A stretch of 64,000 nucleotides of DNA from Acidobacteria bacterium RIFCSPLOWO2_12_FULL_68_19 (GCA_001767525.1 MELF01000046.1:62001-126000), one strand, 5' to 3'; shown: positions 7,353 to 17,350, numbered from the stretch's first letter. A program made the numbers and translations. Notes: generated from the sequence alone by a model not told the origin.

Positions 7353-8246
7353 TCAGCCCGCGGCTTCGTCGAGCACCGGCACAGCGCCGCGCCGGTTGAG
7401 CACCCCCTCCGCCGTATAGACGACCAGGCCCACCCAGACGAGCGCGTAGCCGACCAGATGCACGCGGGTGAACGGCTCGTGGAAGGCAAGCGTGCCGAGC
7501 AGGAACTGCATCGTCGGCGCGATGTACTGGAGAATGCCGAGGGCGGAGAGTGAAATGTGCCGCGCCGCCGAGGCGAACAGCACCAGCGGCAGGAGCGTCA
7601 TGGGGCCGCCGCCGACCAGGAGCGCCTCGGTCAGCGTCGGCCTTTGCATGAACACGCCGGCTCCGGTGTACTCCGTGGCGGCCAGGTAGAGCATGGCGAC
7701 TGGCGCCACCACGCCCGTTTCGAGCGTCATGCCGTCGGTCGAACCAAGCGGCGCCCGCTTCTTGACCAGACCGTAGAACCCGAAGGTCACGGCGAGCACC
7801 AGCGCAATCCAGGGGATCTCGCCGTAGACATAGGTCAGTTGCAGCACGCCGGCCGCGGCGAGGGCGACCGCCAGCCACTGCCACGGCCGGAGCCGCTCGC
7901 CCAACACGGCGACGCCGAGGAGCACGTTGACGAGCGGGGTGATGAAGTATCCGAGGCTCGCTTCCAGCAGGAAGCCGGAGATCACGGCCCAGATGTAGAC
8001 CAGCCAGTTGATGGCGATGAGCGCCGCGGCGAGCGTGTAGACGGCGGTCACCCGGCCAGTCATGACCGACCAGAGCGCACCCCATCGCCGCGTGACCGCC
8101 AGCAGGACCAGAAGGACCGCGAAGGACCAGAGCACCCGGTGCGCCACGATCTGGACCGGCGGGACGTCGGAGAGCAGCTTCCAGTAGACCGCCAGCACGC
8201 CCCAGAGCACGTACGCGCCAACGCCGTGCCAGAGGCCGGACGTCAT
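7353..8246 (-). CDS. rarD: RarD-type EamA/DMT transporter
   Basis: Inner-membrane protein of 297 residues with about ten hydrophobic helices, in the two-fold EamA repeat. The N-terminal GVGAYVLWGVLAVYWKLLSD, the INWLVYIWAV segment and SLGYFITPLVNVLLG are characteristic of RarD (chloramphenicol-sensitive protein) rather than of other drug/metabolite transporters. The substrate of RarD is unsettled. It is the last gene of the heme operon, four bases after hemL, so it is probably cotranscribed; a link to tetrapyrrole metabolism is only positional. Confidence 0.88.
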   Translation of the reverse strand: MTSGLWHGVGAYVLWGVLAVYWKLLSDVPPVQIVAHRVLWSFAVLLVLLAVTRRWGALWSVMTGRVTAVYTLAAALIAINWLVYIWAVISGFLLEASLGYFITPLVNVLLGVAVLGERLRPWQWLAVALAAAGVLQLTYVYGEIPWIALVLAVTFGFYGLVKKRAPLGSTDGMTLETGVVAPVAMLYLAATEYTGAGVFMQRPTLTEALLVGGGPMTLLPLVLFASAARHISLSALGILQYIAPTMQFLLGTLAFHEPFTRVHLVGYALVWVGLVVYTAEGVLNRRGAVPVLDEAAG

Positions 8247-8250
8247 GGGA

Positions 8251-9546
8251 TCAGATCACCCGTGCCACTTCCTTCATCGCCGTGTGCGCAGCCCGAATCG
8301 TCTGCTGCACGTGGCGATCGGTGTGCGCGGCCGACAGAAACCACGCCTCGAACTGCGAGGGAGGAGGATACACGCCTCGTGCGAGCATCGCCCGGAAGAA
8401 CGTCGCGTACGCGCCGGTGTTGGCCGTAAGGGCCGAGTCGTAGTCGCGCACCGGCACGTCGGTGAAGAACGGCGTCAGCACCGAGCCGAAGGCGTTGACC
8501 TGCAGACCGACGCCGGCCGCGCGCGCGGCCTCCGCCAGCCCTCCCGCCAGCATCGTCCCGCGGCGCGCCAGGTCGCGGTAGAGTGCGGGCGTCAATCGCT
8601 TCAGGGCCCAGCGGCCCGCCGTCATCGCCACCGGATTTCCCGAGAGCGTGCCCGCCTGGTAGACAGGGCCCGCCGGCGCGACCAGTTCCATGATGTCGGC
8701 GCGCCCGCCGTACGCGCCCACCGGAAGGCCGCCGCCGATGATCTTGCCAAGGCAGGTCAGGTCTGGTGCGACGCCGAAGACCGCCTGGGCGCCGCCGGCG
8801 GACGCGCGGAACCCCGAAATCACCTCGTCGAAGATGAGCAGCGCCCCGTGGCGGGTCGCCAGAGCGCGCAGTCCCTGCAGGAAGCCTCCGGACGGCGCCA
8901 CGACGCCCATGTTGCCGGCAATCGGCTCCACGATGACCGCGGCGATGCGTCCCGGATACGCGTCGAAGAGAGTCTCGACGGACACGAGATCGTTGTAGCG
9001 CGCGAGCAGCGTATCCGCGGCCACCGGGCCCGGCACACCGGGGCTCGTGGGAACGCCGAGCGTGGTCGCGCCGGATCCGGCCTTGACGAGGAACGCGTCG
9101 CCGTGGCCGTGGTAGCAGCCGGCGAACTTCACGATCGTGTCGCGCCCGGTGAACGCCCGGGCGACGCGAACGGCGCTCATGGTCGCCTCGGTGCCGGAGC
9201 TGACGAAACGGACGCGCTCGAGCGACGGCATGAGCGCCCGGACGCGCTCGCCCAGCTCGTGCTCGAGGGCGGTTGGGGCTCCGAAGCTCGTGCCGAGGCG
9301 CGCGGCGGCGGCGATCGCCCGCACGAGGCCGTCCGGAGCATGGCCGTGGATGAGCGGCCCCCACGACATGACGTAGTCGATGAAACGGTTGCCGTCGACG
9401 TCCTCGAGGAGCGCGCCGCGCGCGCGCCGGACGAACAGCGGCACGCCCCCGACCGCGTGAAACGCGCGCACGGGACTGTCGACGCCGCCGGGCAGGATCT
9501 GCCTGGCGCGCTCGAAGAGCGTCCGGCTGCGAACGGGCCGTTTCAT
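8251..9546 (-). CDS. hemL: Glutamate-1-semialdehyde 2,1-aminomutase
   Basis: PLP enzyme that converts glutamate-1-semialdehyde to 5-aminolevulinate, the second step of the C5 route begun by HemA in the same operon. The 431-residue protein has the aminomutase blocks [40 protein letters not shown], the PLP-phosphate/aspartate region [12 protein letters not shown] (Asp240), and the Schiff-base lysine Lys268 in [17 protein letters not shown]. The start ATG overlaps the hemB stop by four bases (ATGA). Confidence 0.97.
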   Translation of the reverse strand: MKRPVRSRTLFERARQILPGGVDSPVRAFHAVGGVPLFVRRARGALLEDVDGNRFIDYVMSWGPLIHGHAPDGLVRAIAAAARLGTSFGAPTALEHELGERVRALMPSLERVRFVSSGTEATMSAVRVARAFTGRDTIVKFAGCYHGHGDAFLVKAGSGATTLGVPTSPGVPGPVAADTLLARYNDLVSVETLFDAYPGRIAAVIVEPIAGNMGVVAPSGGFLQGLRALATRHGALLIFDEVISGFRASAGGAQAVFGVAPDLTCLGKIIGGGLPVGAYGGRADIMELVAPAGPVYQAGTLSGNPVAMTAGRWALKRLTPALYRDLARRGTMLAGGLAEAARAAGVGLQVNAFGSVLTPFFTDVPVRDYDSALTANTGAYATFFRAMLARGVYPPPSQFEAWFLSAAHTDRHVQQTIRAAHTAMKEVARVI

Positions 9547-10541
9547 CGCGAGGCGAGCAGACGCGCGGCCTCGCGGGCGTAGTAGGTGATGATGATGTCG
9601 GCGCCCGCCCGGCGGATCGCCGTCAGCGTCTCCATCATCGCGCGCCGTTCATCGATCCAGCCGTTGGCCGCCGCGGCCTTCAGCATGGCGTACTCGCCGC
9701 TCACGTGGTAGGCGGCGGTCGGCTGATTGAAGCGCTGCTTCACCCGGGTGATGACGTCGAGGTAGGTGAGGGCAGGCTTCACCATGACGATGTCGGCCCC
9801 CTCGGCCAGATCCAGCTCCACCTCGCGGAGCGCCTCGTCCACATTGGCGGGATCCATCTGGTGGCTCCGTCGATCGCCGAACTGCGGCGCCGAATCGGCG
9901 GCCTCGCGAAACGGACCATAGAACGCCGAGCAGTACTTCGCGGCATACGACATGATGCCGACGCGTTCGAAGCCGCGCTCGTCGAGCCCCTGCCGGATCG
10001 CCGCCACGCGGCCGTCCATCATATCCGACGGTGCGACGAAGTCGGCTCCAGCCACCGCGTGCGACAGCGCGACCTGCACGAGCTCGGCGACCGTCGCGTC
10101 GTTGACGATCTCCTCGCCGTCGAGAATCCCGCAGTGGCCGTGCGAGGTGTACTCACACAGGCACACGTCGGTGACGACGACGGCCGTCGGCACCTCCCGT
10201 TTGATGCCGCGGGCGGCGCTCTGCACCGGCCCCTCGGGGTCGGAGGCGAGCGTCCCCGTCGCGTCCTTCGTCGGCGGCAGGCCGAAGAGCAGCACGCCCG
10301 GCACGCCGTCGCCGTGCGCGGCCGCCGCCTCCCTGATCGCCTCGTCCACCGACAGCTGCTGCACGCCCGGCATCGACGGGATATCGCGGCGTACGCCGCG
10401 CCCGTCGCAGACGAACAGTGGATAGATGAAGCAGTCGGGGCGGAGGTGCGTCTCGCGCACGAAGCCGCGGATGGCCTCCGTGCGCCGCAGCCGCCGCGGC
10501 CGGCGGGCCAGCGTCAGGCGGGTCGCGGTCTTTACGGCCAT
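9543..10541 (-). CDS. hemB: Porphobilinogen synthase (5-aminolevulinate dehydratase)
   Basis: Condenses two 5-aminolevulinates to porphobilinogen. The 332-residue product has the zinc-type cysteine cluster [13 protein letters not shown], the catalytic lysine blocks [19 protein letters not shown] and [14 protein letters not shown], and [17 protein letters not shown] substrate-loop residues ([18 protein letters not shown]). ATG 10541 is chosen over the upstream in-frame start 10622 because homology begins at [20 protein letters not shown]. It is coupled to hemL by a 4-nt overlap and sits 37 bases after cobA-hemD. Confidence 0.96.
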   Translation of the reverse strand: MAVKTATRLTLARRPRRLRRTEAIRGFVRETHLRPDCFIYPLFVCDGRGVRRDIPSMPGVQQLSVDEAIREAAAAHGDGVPGVLLFGLPPTKDATGTLASDPEGPVQSAARGIKREVPTAVVVTDVCLCEYTSHGHCGILDGEEIVNDATVAELVQVALSHAVAGADFVAPSDMMDGRVAAIRQGLDERGFERVGIMSYAAKYCSAFYGPFREAADSAPQFGDRRSHQMDPANVDEALREVELDLAEGADIVMVKPALTYLDVITRVKQRFNQPTAAYHVSGEYAMLKAAAANGWIDERRAMMETLTAIRRAGADIIITYYAREAARLLASR

Positions 10542-10578
10542 GGGTGTGATCTTGCCATGGAAGGACACGAAAGATGCG

Positions 10579-12129
10579 CTAGTCGGTCTTCGTACTCTCG
10601 AGCGTGCTGCAATGCGCGGCAATCGCGTCCACCAGCGCCGGGATCGTCGATTCCGGCGGCTGCACCGCGACCGGGACGCCCATCTGCCGGACCGCCTCCG
10701 CCGTCGTCGGGCCGATGACGGCCACGACGGTATGTGTCAGCAGATCGGCCGCCTGTTCCGCCCCGTAGATCCGCGCGAAGCCGCGCACGGCCGACGCGCT
10801 CGTGAACGTTACGACATCGATGCCCCCCTGGAGGAGCATCCCGTAGACGTCCGGTCCCTGCTCCGGCAGTGCGTCCTCGAGCACCGTGCGATACGCCACG
10901 ACATCGGTCACGATCGCGCCGGCGCGGCGGAGTTCGTCGGCGATCACCTCGCGCCCGATGTCGGCGCGCGGCAGCAGCACTCGCAGTCCCTCCAATCGTC
11001 CCGTCCCGGCGAGCGCCCTGACGACTCCCTCCGCGCGGAACTCGTCCGGAATCAGATCGACCCTGACGCCGTACCGCGCCAGCTTGTCCGCGGTGGCCGG
11101 TCCCACCGTGCAGAGCCTCGGTCCGCTGAGCGCGCGCACGTCGCGGCCGCCCTCGAGCACCGCCTGCATGAACGCATCGACCGCGTTGGCGCTGGTCAAG
11201 ACGATCCAATCGAACGCGGCGGGCGTCGCGGCAGCCGCGAGCAGCGGCCCGCGGTCCTCCGGCGGCACGATCCGGATGACCGGCGCCTCGATCGGCTCGG
11301 CCCCGAGCGCCGCGAGCCGATCGACCAGCTCGCCCGCCTGCTCGCGCGTCCTGGTGACGAGCACGCGCCGGCCGAACAGCGGCCGCGCGTCGAACCAGCG
11401 GAGGTGCTCGCGCAGGGCGGTGACGCGCCCGACGACCAGCATGGCGGCGGCGCGCCGGCGGGCGTCGTGGACGACGCGGGCAAGCTCCGCGATCGTGCCG
11501 GAGAGCGTCTCCTGGTTCGGAAGCGTGCCGTTGTAGATGACGACGGCCTGCGTATCGGCAGGCCAGCCGCCGGCGCGCATGGCGTCGAGAATCCGGGGCA
11601 GCTGGTGGGCGCCGGCGTAGCACACGACGGTTCCATCGAGCCGCGCGAGGCTCGCCCAGTCGATCGTGGGCGGCGTGCGGCTCTCGTCCTCGTAGCCGCG
11701 AACGAGCGTGATGGTGTCGCCCGCCCCCGGATAGCTCACCGGCACGCCGGCGTATGCGGGAACCCCCGTGCCGGCCGGAATGCCGGGAACGACCTCGAAC
11801 GGGACGCGCTGCTCGTGGAGCAACAGCGCCTCTTCGCCGGCCCGGTCGAACACGAACGGGTCGCCCCACTTGAGGCGCGCGACCATCCGGCCCTCACGCG
11901 CCTTCTCGACGAGCAGATAGCTGATCGCGTCCTGCGCCATCGGCTGCGGCGCAGCCGTGCCGACGTCGATGAGCTCGGCGCCTGCGCGCGCGTAGGAGAG
12001 CAGCCGCCGCGGAATCAGGTGGTCGTAGACGACGACGTCGGCGGCGCGGAGACATTCGAGCCCGTAGACGGTGATGAGGCGCGGATCGCCCGGGCCGGCG
12101 CCGATGATGTAGACGGCCGGGCGTTTCAT
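10579..12129 (-). CDS. cobA-hemD: Fused uroporphyrinogen-III methyltransferase / uroporphyrinogen-III synthase
   Basis: Bifunctional protein of 516 residues. Residues 1-245 are a SUMT domain: [20 protein letters not shown] with the SAM loop, DVVVYDHLI, and [17 protein letters not shown], which converts uroporphyrinogen III to precorrin-2 for siroheme and cobalamin. Residues from about 255 are the HemD domain: [34 protein letters not shown], and [13 protein letters not shown]. It both makes uroporphyrinogen III and starts the corrin branch. Such fusions are known in several phyla. ATG 12129 overlaps the hemC stop by four bases; the open frame to 12360 is not coding. Confidence 0.95.
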   Translation of the reverse strand: MKRPAVYIIGAGPGDPRLITVYGLECLRAADVVVYDHLIPRRLLSYARAGAELIDVGTAAPQPMAQDAISYLLVEKAREGRMVARLKWGDPFVFDRAGEEALLLHEQRVPFEVVPGIPAGTGVPAYAGVPVSYPGAGDTITLVRGYEDESRTPPTIDWASLARLDGTVVCYAGAHQLPRILDAMRAGGWPADTQAVVIYNGTLPNQETLSGTIAELARVVHDARRRAAAMLVVGRVTALREHLRWFDARPLFGRRVLVTRTREQAGELVDRLAALGAEPIEAPVIRIVPPEDRGPLLAAAATPAAFDWIVLTSANAVDAFMQAVLEGGRDVRALSGPRLCTVGPATADKLARYGVRVDLIPDEFRAEGVVRALAGTGRLEGLRVLLPRADIGREVIADELRRAGAIVTDVVAYRTVLEDALPEQGPDVYGMLLQGGIDVVTFTSASAVRGFARIYGAEQAADLLTHTVVAVIGPTTAEAVRQMGVPVAVQPPESTIPALVDAIAAHCSTLESTKTD

Positions 12130-13097
12130 GGCTGGAGGCCTTCGACGGCGGCACGCGCCCGCTCCACCTCGGACAGGATGTCGGCGGCGCCGCCTGTGAG
12201 GAGCCGTTCGGCCGCCCGTGCACCGACGCGCCAGGCGTCCGCCATCGGCCCGGCCGCTTCGGCGCGCACCGCCCGCGCCCCGTCGAGCGAGACGACAATC
12301 GCGGTGAGCGACAACCGGTCGCCAGCCGCCGTGGCGTGCGCCCCGATTGGCATCTGGCACCCGCCGCCCAGGCGGGTGACCACGGCCCGTTCGGCCGTCA
12401 GGGCGGCCGAGGCGGCAGGGTCGTCAATCCGATGGACGAGGTCTCGAACGGCGGCATCGCTCGTCCGGATCTCGACGGCGATGATCCCCTGTCCCGGCGC
12501 CGGCACGCACGCTTCCGGCGGCAGCGGCGTCGAGATGCGGTCCGCGTGTCCGAGCCGCCGGAGGCCGGCAGAGGCCAGCACGAGTGCGTCGAAATCGCCG
12601 CCATCGAGCTTCCGCAGACGCGTGTCGAGGTTTCCGCGGACCGGTTCGAACCGTGCGGTCGGAAAGAGGCGCGAGAGCTGCGCGGTGCGCCGCACGCTGC
12701 TCGTGCCGATCCGCGGCGCGTCGCCGAGGCGGCGTGCGGCCTCATCGAGCGAGGCGCTGGTGCCCGAAGGGAGGACGATCGCGTCGCGGGCGTCCTCGCG
12801 TGGCAGGACGGCGCCGACGGTCAGCCCCGCCGGCAGCTCGGCTGGCATGTCCTTGCTGCTGTGTACCGCGAAATCGATCGAGCCGGCGAGCAGCGCATCC
12901 TCGATTTCCTTGACGAAGAGCCGTTTGCCACCGATCCGTGCCAGCCGAACCTCGGCGAGCCGATCACCGGAGGTCCTGATGACGACGATCTCGCACGACA
13001 CGCCGGCGCGCGCCCGGAGCAAGTCGGCGACGGCGTTGGCCTGAAAGAGCGCGAGCGGGCTGCCGCGCGTGCCGAGCCGCAGAGATCGGTCGTTCAC
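12126..13097 (-). CDS. hemC: Hydroxymethylbilane synthase (porphobilinogen deaminase)
   Basis: Polymerises four porphobilinogens into hydroxymethylbilane using a covalently bound dipyrromethane cofactor. The 323-residue protein opens with LRLGTRGSPLALFQANAVAD, has DFAVHSSKDMPAELPAGL carrying the catalytic Asp, RRTAQLSRLFP, and the cofactor-binding Cys in TRLGGGCQMPIGAHA. The start is GTG 13097. The 143 bases upstream of it form a large inverted repeat separating it from hemA. Confidence 0.96.
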   Translation of the reverse strand: MNDRSLRLGTRGSPLALFQANAVADLLRARAGVSCEIVVIRTSGDRLAEVRLARIGGKRLFVKEIEDALLAGSIDFAVHSSKDMPAELPAGLTVGAVLPREDARDAIVLPSGTSASLDEAARRLGDAPRIGTSSVRRTAQLSRLFPTARFEPVRGNLDTRLRKLDGGDFDALVLASAGLRRLGHADRISTPLPPEACVPAPGQGIIAVEIRTSDAAVRDLVHRIDDPAASAALTAERAVVTRLGGGCQMPIGAHATAAGDRLSLTAIVVSLDGARAVRAEAAGPMADAWRVGARAAERLLTGGAADILSEVERARAAVEGLQP

Positions 13098-13115
13098 GCT
13101 TCTATGTTCTCACTT

Positions 13116-13210
13116 CTTGGTTCGTGTTCTGGTTCGGCGTTCCCTGTTCGGAGTTCTGGGTTCGGAACTCTCGAGTACGGAACGCAAGGCGAACCGGAAC
13201 ACGAACCGAA
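13116..13210. repeat. Low-complexity inverted repeat between hemA and hemC
   Basis: The left arm (13116-13143) is built of repeated GGTTCG/GTTC words and the right arm (13179-13210) is nearly its reverse complement, with two mismatches and a four-base insertion. The apex contains a smaller hairpin around GAGTTC/GAACTC. It fills most of the hemA-hemC gap. It could attenuate or process the operon mRNA; similar word-built repeats occur in other gaps of this window. Confidence 0.7.
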
Positions 13211-13240
13211 ACGAGAGAAGGCAGGAGGGTGAACGCCGGC

Positions 13241-14578
13241 CTACTTCGACCGCGACCGGTCGGTCGGAAACGGCTCGGCGGCGGGAGCGGCGCTGGCGGC
13301 GGCGTCGTCCGGCGTCTGGCTGAGGCGGAAGAGGCGGTTGACGGCTTCGGTGTAGGCGGCCTGGGTCTCCTCGTCCGGCAAGGCCTTCAGCTGCTCGGTG
13401 GGCTCGAGCAGCAGCTTCTCGACGATGAGGCGCGTCACCTCTTCGACGCGCGTGCGCGCTTCGGGCGTCAGCCCCGAGAGCCTCGGGTCGAGGCGCTGCA
13501 GCTCCGAGCGGCGGATCTCGTCGAATCGCTGCCGGAGGGCCACCACGGTCGGAACGGCGCGGCGAGACCGCTGCCAGGCGGTGAACCGCGCGAGCTCCTC
13601 GGCGACGATCGTTTCGGCGCGGGCGATTTCGGCTGTGCGGCGTGCGAGGTTCTCCTGAACGATGTTCTGGAGGTCGTCGACGTTGTAGAGAAAGACCTGT
13701 TCAATCTCGCCGACCGACGCATCGACGTCGCGCGGGACGGCGATGTCGATGATGAACAGCGGGTAGGGGCGCCGGCGCCCGGTGGCCGCCTCGACGTCGG
13801 CGCGCGTGATGATTGGCCGCTGCGACCCGGTCGCCGTGATGACGATGTCGGCGTGGACGATCGCCGTGGTCATGTCGCCCCACGGCACGGCGCGCCCGCC
13901 GACCTCGCCCGCGAGCGCGGCCGCATGGGCTGCCGTGCGGCTGGTGATGACGATTTCGGCCACGCCGTGGGTTCGCAGGTGCTGCGCGGTCAGCGCGCTG
14001 ATCTCGCCGGCCCCGACCACCAGCACGTGGCGTCCCTGCAGCCGGCCGAAGATCTTCCGCGCCAGGGCGACCGCGGCGAAGCTGACCGACACCGCGCCCT
14101 CGCCGAGCGCCGTTTCGGTGCGCACGCGCTTGCCGACGCCGAACGCCGAGTGGAACGTCTTGTTCAGGAGCGGCCCCGTGCAGTGCCGCTCCGCCGCCAC
14201 CTGGAACGCGTCCTTGACCTGTCCGAGAATCTGCGGCTCACCGACGACGAGCGAGTCGAGGCCGGCGGCCACGCGGAACAGGTGATGCGCGGCCGCGGCG
14301 TCGTCGTAGGTGAAGACGTGCGGGAGGAAGGCGTCGCGGGGCAGCTCGTGGTAGTCGCTGAGGAACGCGACGAGTTCCCCGCGCACCCGGGTCGGATCCG
14401 CGGTGGCGGCGTAGATCTCGGACCGGTTGCACGTCGAGAGGACGACCGATTCGGCAGCCGACGACCGGGCGGCCAGCGCCTCGACGGCCGCGCCGACGTC
14501 GCGGCTGGAGAAGTCGAGCCGCTCCCGCATGTCGACGGGCGCCGTCCGATGACTCACGCCAAGGAGGAAGAGGTGCAC
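13241..14578 (-). CDS. hemA: Glutamyl-tRNA reductase
   Basis: NADPH-dependent reduction of glutamyl-tRNA to glutamate-1-semialdehyde, first step of the C5 heme pathway. From GTG 14578 the product is 445 residues. It begins HLFLLGVSHRTAPVDMRERL, has the catalytic cysteine in VVLSTCNRSEIYA, the substrate block VVGEPQILGQVKDAF, the NADPH-binding VLVVGAGEISALTAQHL, and the C-terminal dimerisation helix region followed by a short tail rich in Ala/Asp. The frame is open to 14692 but homology starts at 14578. First enzyme gene of the operon; no clear ribosome site. Confidence 0.95.
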   Translation of the reverse strand: MHLFLLGVSHRTAPVDMRERLDFSSRDVGAAVEALAARSSAAESVVLSTCNRSEIYAATADPTRVRGELVAFLSDYHELPRDAFLPHVFTYDDAAAAHHLFRVAAGLDSLVVGEPQILGQVKDAFQVAAERHCTGPLLNKTFHSAFGVGKRVRTETALGEGAVSVSFAAVALARKIFGRLQGRHVLVVGAGEISALTAQHLRTHGVAEIVITSRTAAHAAALAGEVGGRAVPWGDMTTAIVHADIVITATGSQRPIITRADVEAATGRRRPYPLFIIDIAVPRDVDASVGEIEQVFLYNVDDLQNIVQENLARRTAEIARAETIVAEELARFTAWQRSRRAVPTVVALRQRFDEIRRSELQRLDPRLSGLTPEARTRVEEVTRLIVEKLLLEPTEQLKALPDEETQAAYTEAVNRLFRLSQTPDDAAASAAPAAEPFPTDRSRSK

Positions 14579-14609
14579 GACCGGTGCCTCACGCCCCTTT
14601 GTCCGCGCC

Positions 14610-14681
14610 GGGCCACGGAGACGTGGAGATCCAGAGGCCCGATAACTGCGCTCTGTCTCTCTGTCTCTCCTGCGCCCGTGG
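14610..14681. repeat. Weak inverted repeat upstream of hemA
   Basis: CCACGGAGACGTGGAGA (14613-14629) and a CTCTGTCTCTCTGTCTCTCC run ending in CGCCCGTGG form an imperfect inverted repeat of CTCTGT-type words in the 126-bp gap between the CcsA/HemX-like gene and hemA. Less well paired than the related element at 49172-49248. Confidence 0.45.
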
Positions 14682-14704
14682 AGGTGAAGCACGCATCGTC
14701 GTTC

Positions 14705-15529
14705 CTAGAACGTGTGGCTCGTGGTCACGAAGTAATTGATCGGCAGGAAATTGAGCAGCACGATCGCGAAGCCGAGCGCCGAGAGCCGCGCCGCGCGCCG
14801 TCCGCCCCAGCCCATCGCGCGCCGCGCGACGATGGCGAACGAGTAGACGCCCCATGTCAGGACCGCGAAGAAGATCTTCGGGTCGTTCAGCGCCATCGCC
14901 TGCAAGTTGGGGTCGTTCGGGACGAGGGCGCGCACCTGCGCGGTCCACGTCGCGCCGACGACGACCCCGACCGTCAGGCACAGCCAGCCGATCGCGACGG
15001 CGCGCTCGTTCATCACGTCGAGCGTCTGCAGCGAGGGCAGCCGGGTGTAGAAGTAGCCGAGGTGCTTCTTCTTGATCTCCTTGAACTGGACGATGTAGGT
15101 GAGGCCCAGCACGCTGGCCAGCGCGAAGCTCGCGTATGCGAAGAGGAGGGAGGAGACGTGCACCCAGAACCACGGGCTGTCGAGCAGCGGATCGATGCGT
15201 TCGACGCCCGGCGACACCGTCGGTATCGTCTGCAGGCCGACGAGCATCGGCACGATGAAGACGCCCATCGCGCGCTCGTCCGTCGTGATCTCGAGGTACA
15301 GGTACGAGAGCGCGAGCAGCCACACGAATGTCGAGGTGGCGCTCGAGGCGTTGGCGAACGGCACGTGCCGCACTTCCATCGTCTGCATCCCGATGACGAA
15401 GGTGTGGGAGAGCGCCGCGAACACCAGCAGCGTCGTGGCGAGGCGGCCCGCCTGCGGCTGCCGCCGCGCGAAGTGCGCGGCGTAGGCGACGGCCGCCGCG
15501 GCGTACAGGATCAGGGGAAGGAGGTTCAA
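14705..15529 (-). CDS. CcsA/HemX-family membrane protein
   Basis: Integral membrane protein of 274 residues with about eight hydrophobic segments, matching the cytochrome c assembly (CcsA/CcmC/HemX) fold. Segments such as STFVWLLALSYLYLE, LDSPWFWVHVSSLLFAYASF with its conserved histidine, and a late FFAVLTWGVYSFAIV are typical. Members bind or export heme for cytochrome c maturation, or (HemX) modulate HemA levels. Its place just upstream of hemA matches the hemX-hemA pairing seen in other bacteria, which favours a HemX-like role. It overlaps the preceding VWFA gene by four bases (ATGA). Confidence 0.82.
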   Translation of the reverse strand: MNLLPLILYAAAAVAYAAHFARRQPQAGRLATTLLVFAALSHTFVIGMQTMEVRHVPFANASSATSTFVWLLALSYLYLEITTDERAMGVFIVPMLVGLQTIPTVSPGVERIDPLLDSPWFWVHVSSLLFAYASFALASVLGLTYIVQFKEIKKKHLGYFYTRLPSLQTLDVMNERAVAIGWLCLTVGVVVGATWTAQVRALVPNDPNLQAMALNDPKIFFAVLTWGVYSFAIVARRAMGWGGRRAARLSALGFAIVLLNFLPINYFVTTSHTF

Positions 15530-16449
15530 CGGCCTGGGGCGTAGTAGCCCCTCTTGGTTCGCGCCATCGTGCCGGCCCGCGCCACCTGCACGACAATCCG
15601 ACGGAACGCGCCGTCGCTGCGCGGGTTCTTCGACGTGTAGCCGATCGTGTACTGGCTCGCGAGCTCGTCCGCGATCTGCCCGTAGACGCCGTTCAGGTCC
15701 TCGATTCGCAACGGGAAGAACGCCCGCCCGCCCGTCTCCTGTGCCAGCTGCCGCATGACGAACTCCGCCTCCCGGAAGCCGCGCGAGCTGGAATCGCTGC
15801 CGCGGAGCGCGATCGTGTAGATGGAGGTTTCCGACCGCTTCGCGAGCTCGAGCACTTCCTCGAACGAGACGAGGCTCGAGGTGTCCTCCCCGTCCGAAAA
15901 GACGATGAGCGCCTGGCGGCGGACGTCCTCTTCGTGCAGCGCCTTGACCTTGCCGAGCTCCTTGAGCGACACGTAGATCGCGTTGTGGAGCGACGTGGAG
16001 CCGCCGGAGACGGTCTGGAGGATCGCGGTCTGCAGCTCGGTTTGGTTCGACGTGAACGTCTGCCGGATCGAGACGCGGCTGTCGAAGTCGATGATCTGCG
16101 CCAGGTCGTTCGGCTTGAGCCGCTTGACGAAGTTCCCGGCGGCCGCCTGCAGCAGCTGCAGCTTGTCCTCCATGCTCGCGCTGCTGTCGAGCAGCAGCGA
16201 CAGCGCGATCGGCTGCGGCCGACGCGTGAAGAAGACAAGCTCCTGCTTGACGCCGTCTTCGAAGACCGAGAAGTCGGACTGTTCCAGGTCCGTGACGTAG
16301 CGGCTCGTCCCGTCGACGACCGTGACGTTCAGCGACACGATGTCGATGGTCGACCGGAACTGCGGCCTCTGCTGCGCGCCCGACGACGCCGGCGCCGCCA
16401 GGGCGTACGCCAGCAGACCGATCGCCGTGACGAGGACCACTCGCTTCAC
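15526..16449 (-). CDS. Secreted VWFA-related protein (first of a pair upstream of the heme operon)
   Basis: Predicted exported protein of 307 residues with signal peptide (hydrophobic stretch ending ASSGAQ). After the short beta region STIDIVSLNVTVVDGTSRYV and DLEQSDFSVFEDG comes a von Willebrand A domain with the metal-ion-dependent adhesion motif LLLDSSASMEDK, and TFTSNQTEL and FSDGEDT as further metal-site loops. This is the architecture of the acidobacterial VWFA-related family (TIGR03436 type), whose function is unknown. It sits one base after a second VWFA gene and overlaps the CcsA/HemX-like gene, so the three are one transcription unit. Confidence 0.88.
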   Translation of the reverse strand: MKRVVLVTAIGLLAYALAAPASSGAQQRPQFRSTIDIVSLNVTVVDGTSRYVTDLEQSDFSVFEDGVKQELVFFTRRPQPIALSLLLDSSASMEDKLQLLQAAAGNFVKRLKPNDLAQIIDFDSRVSIRQTFTSNQTELQTAILQTVSGGSTSLHNAIYVSLKELGKVKALHEEDVRRQALIVFSDGEDTSSLVSFEEVLELAKRSETSIYTIALRGSDSSSRGFREAEFVMRQLAQETGGRAFFPLRIEDLNGVYGQIADELASQYTIGYTSKNPRSDGAFRRIVVQVARAGTMARTKRGYYAPGR

Positions 16450-16450
16450 T

Positions 16451-17350
16451 TCACGCTCCTGTCTGTCCGCGCATCGGCGTCCCCCGCATCGTCACCGCGG
16501 GGCGGGCCGACCGTACCTCGATCTTATCCGGTGGGATGAGCGATTCAGGCCGACCGTAGACCACCTTGTACTGGGAGGTCAGCTCCCGGGCAAGCCTCAG
16601 CAGGGCCTGCTCGACGGCCGTTTCGGCCAGCAGGGTGACGTGCTGCCCACCGGTGTCGCGCGTCCCGGCGTCGAGGACGATGGCGCGCTCCCGCTCCTCG
16701 GTGGTGCCGATCGGGAGCTGCCCGACCACGACGGCGTGCAGCGCCGCGCCGGCGCCGCGAAGGGCGGTAATCACGTCCCGAGCGTAGCGGTTCGTGAACT
16801 CGACTCCGTTGGTGACGACCGGGACGACCACGGCCCGCGGCGCCTCGCGCCGGCGCAGCCCGGTCGAGACCTCCAGGAGCGCGTCGAGCAGCGTCATGCC
16901 GCTGTCGTTCATGGCGAACAGGCGGCCCGTGCCCTGCACGAGCCGCTCGGCGCTCGAGGTGTAGTCGACGAGGATCGTCGGCCGGTCGGCGAGCGTGACG
17001 AGGGCAATCTGGTTGCCCACCGCCATCTGCGTGACGAAGCGGCGCACGCCGTCGCGGATGGACGAGATCGCCCGCTCGGCCGACGCGCTGTTGTCGATGA
17101 GCAGCGCGATGTCGATCGGCTCGATCGCCGGCGAGACGCGCAGCACCTCCCGGCGCCGGCCGTCCTCGCTCACGATGAAATCCGACGGGCCGAGGCCGTC
17201 GACCGGGTTGCCGCGGGTGTCGACGGCGCTGACGAAGATCGTCCGCTCGCGAACGCCGGCCTGCGCGAGGAGATCGCGCGCGCCGGAGGCGACAGCCAAC
17301 GCCGCCAGAGCCGGTACGAGCGCCAGGCGGAACGAGAAGGCGGCGCGCAT
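16451..17350 (-). CDS. Secreted VWFA-related protein (promoter-proximal)
   Basis: Product of 299 residues from ATG 17350, with a signal peptide (FSFRLALVPALAALAVAS) and an N-terminal segment GNPVDGLGPSDFIVSEDG like its downstream neighbour. Its VWA domain keeps LLIDNSASAERA, a DxSxS-like site with Asn after Asp and Ala where Met is usual. It is a diverged paralogue of the next gene. An AGGAGG site seven bases upstream supports the start (in-frame codons to 17398 are not used). It is the first gene of the minus-strand unit running into the heme genes and is preceded by a recognisable promoter. Confidence 0.87.
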   Translation of the reverse strand: MRAAFSFRLALVPALAALAVASGARDLLAQAGVRERTIFVSAVDTRGNPVDGLGPSDFIVSEDGRRREVLRVSPAIEPIDIALLIDNSASAERAISSIRDGVRRFVTQMAVGNQIALVTLADRPTILVDYTSSAERLVQGTGRLFAMNDSGMTLLDALLEVSTGLRRREAPRAVVVPVVTNGVEFTNRYARDVITALRGAGAALHAVVVGQLPIGTTEERERAIVLDAGTRDTGGQHVTLLAETAVEQALLRLARELTSQYKVVYGRPESLIPPDKIEVRSARPAVTMRGTPMRGQTGA

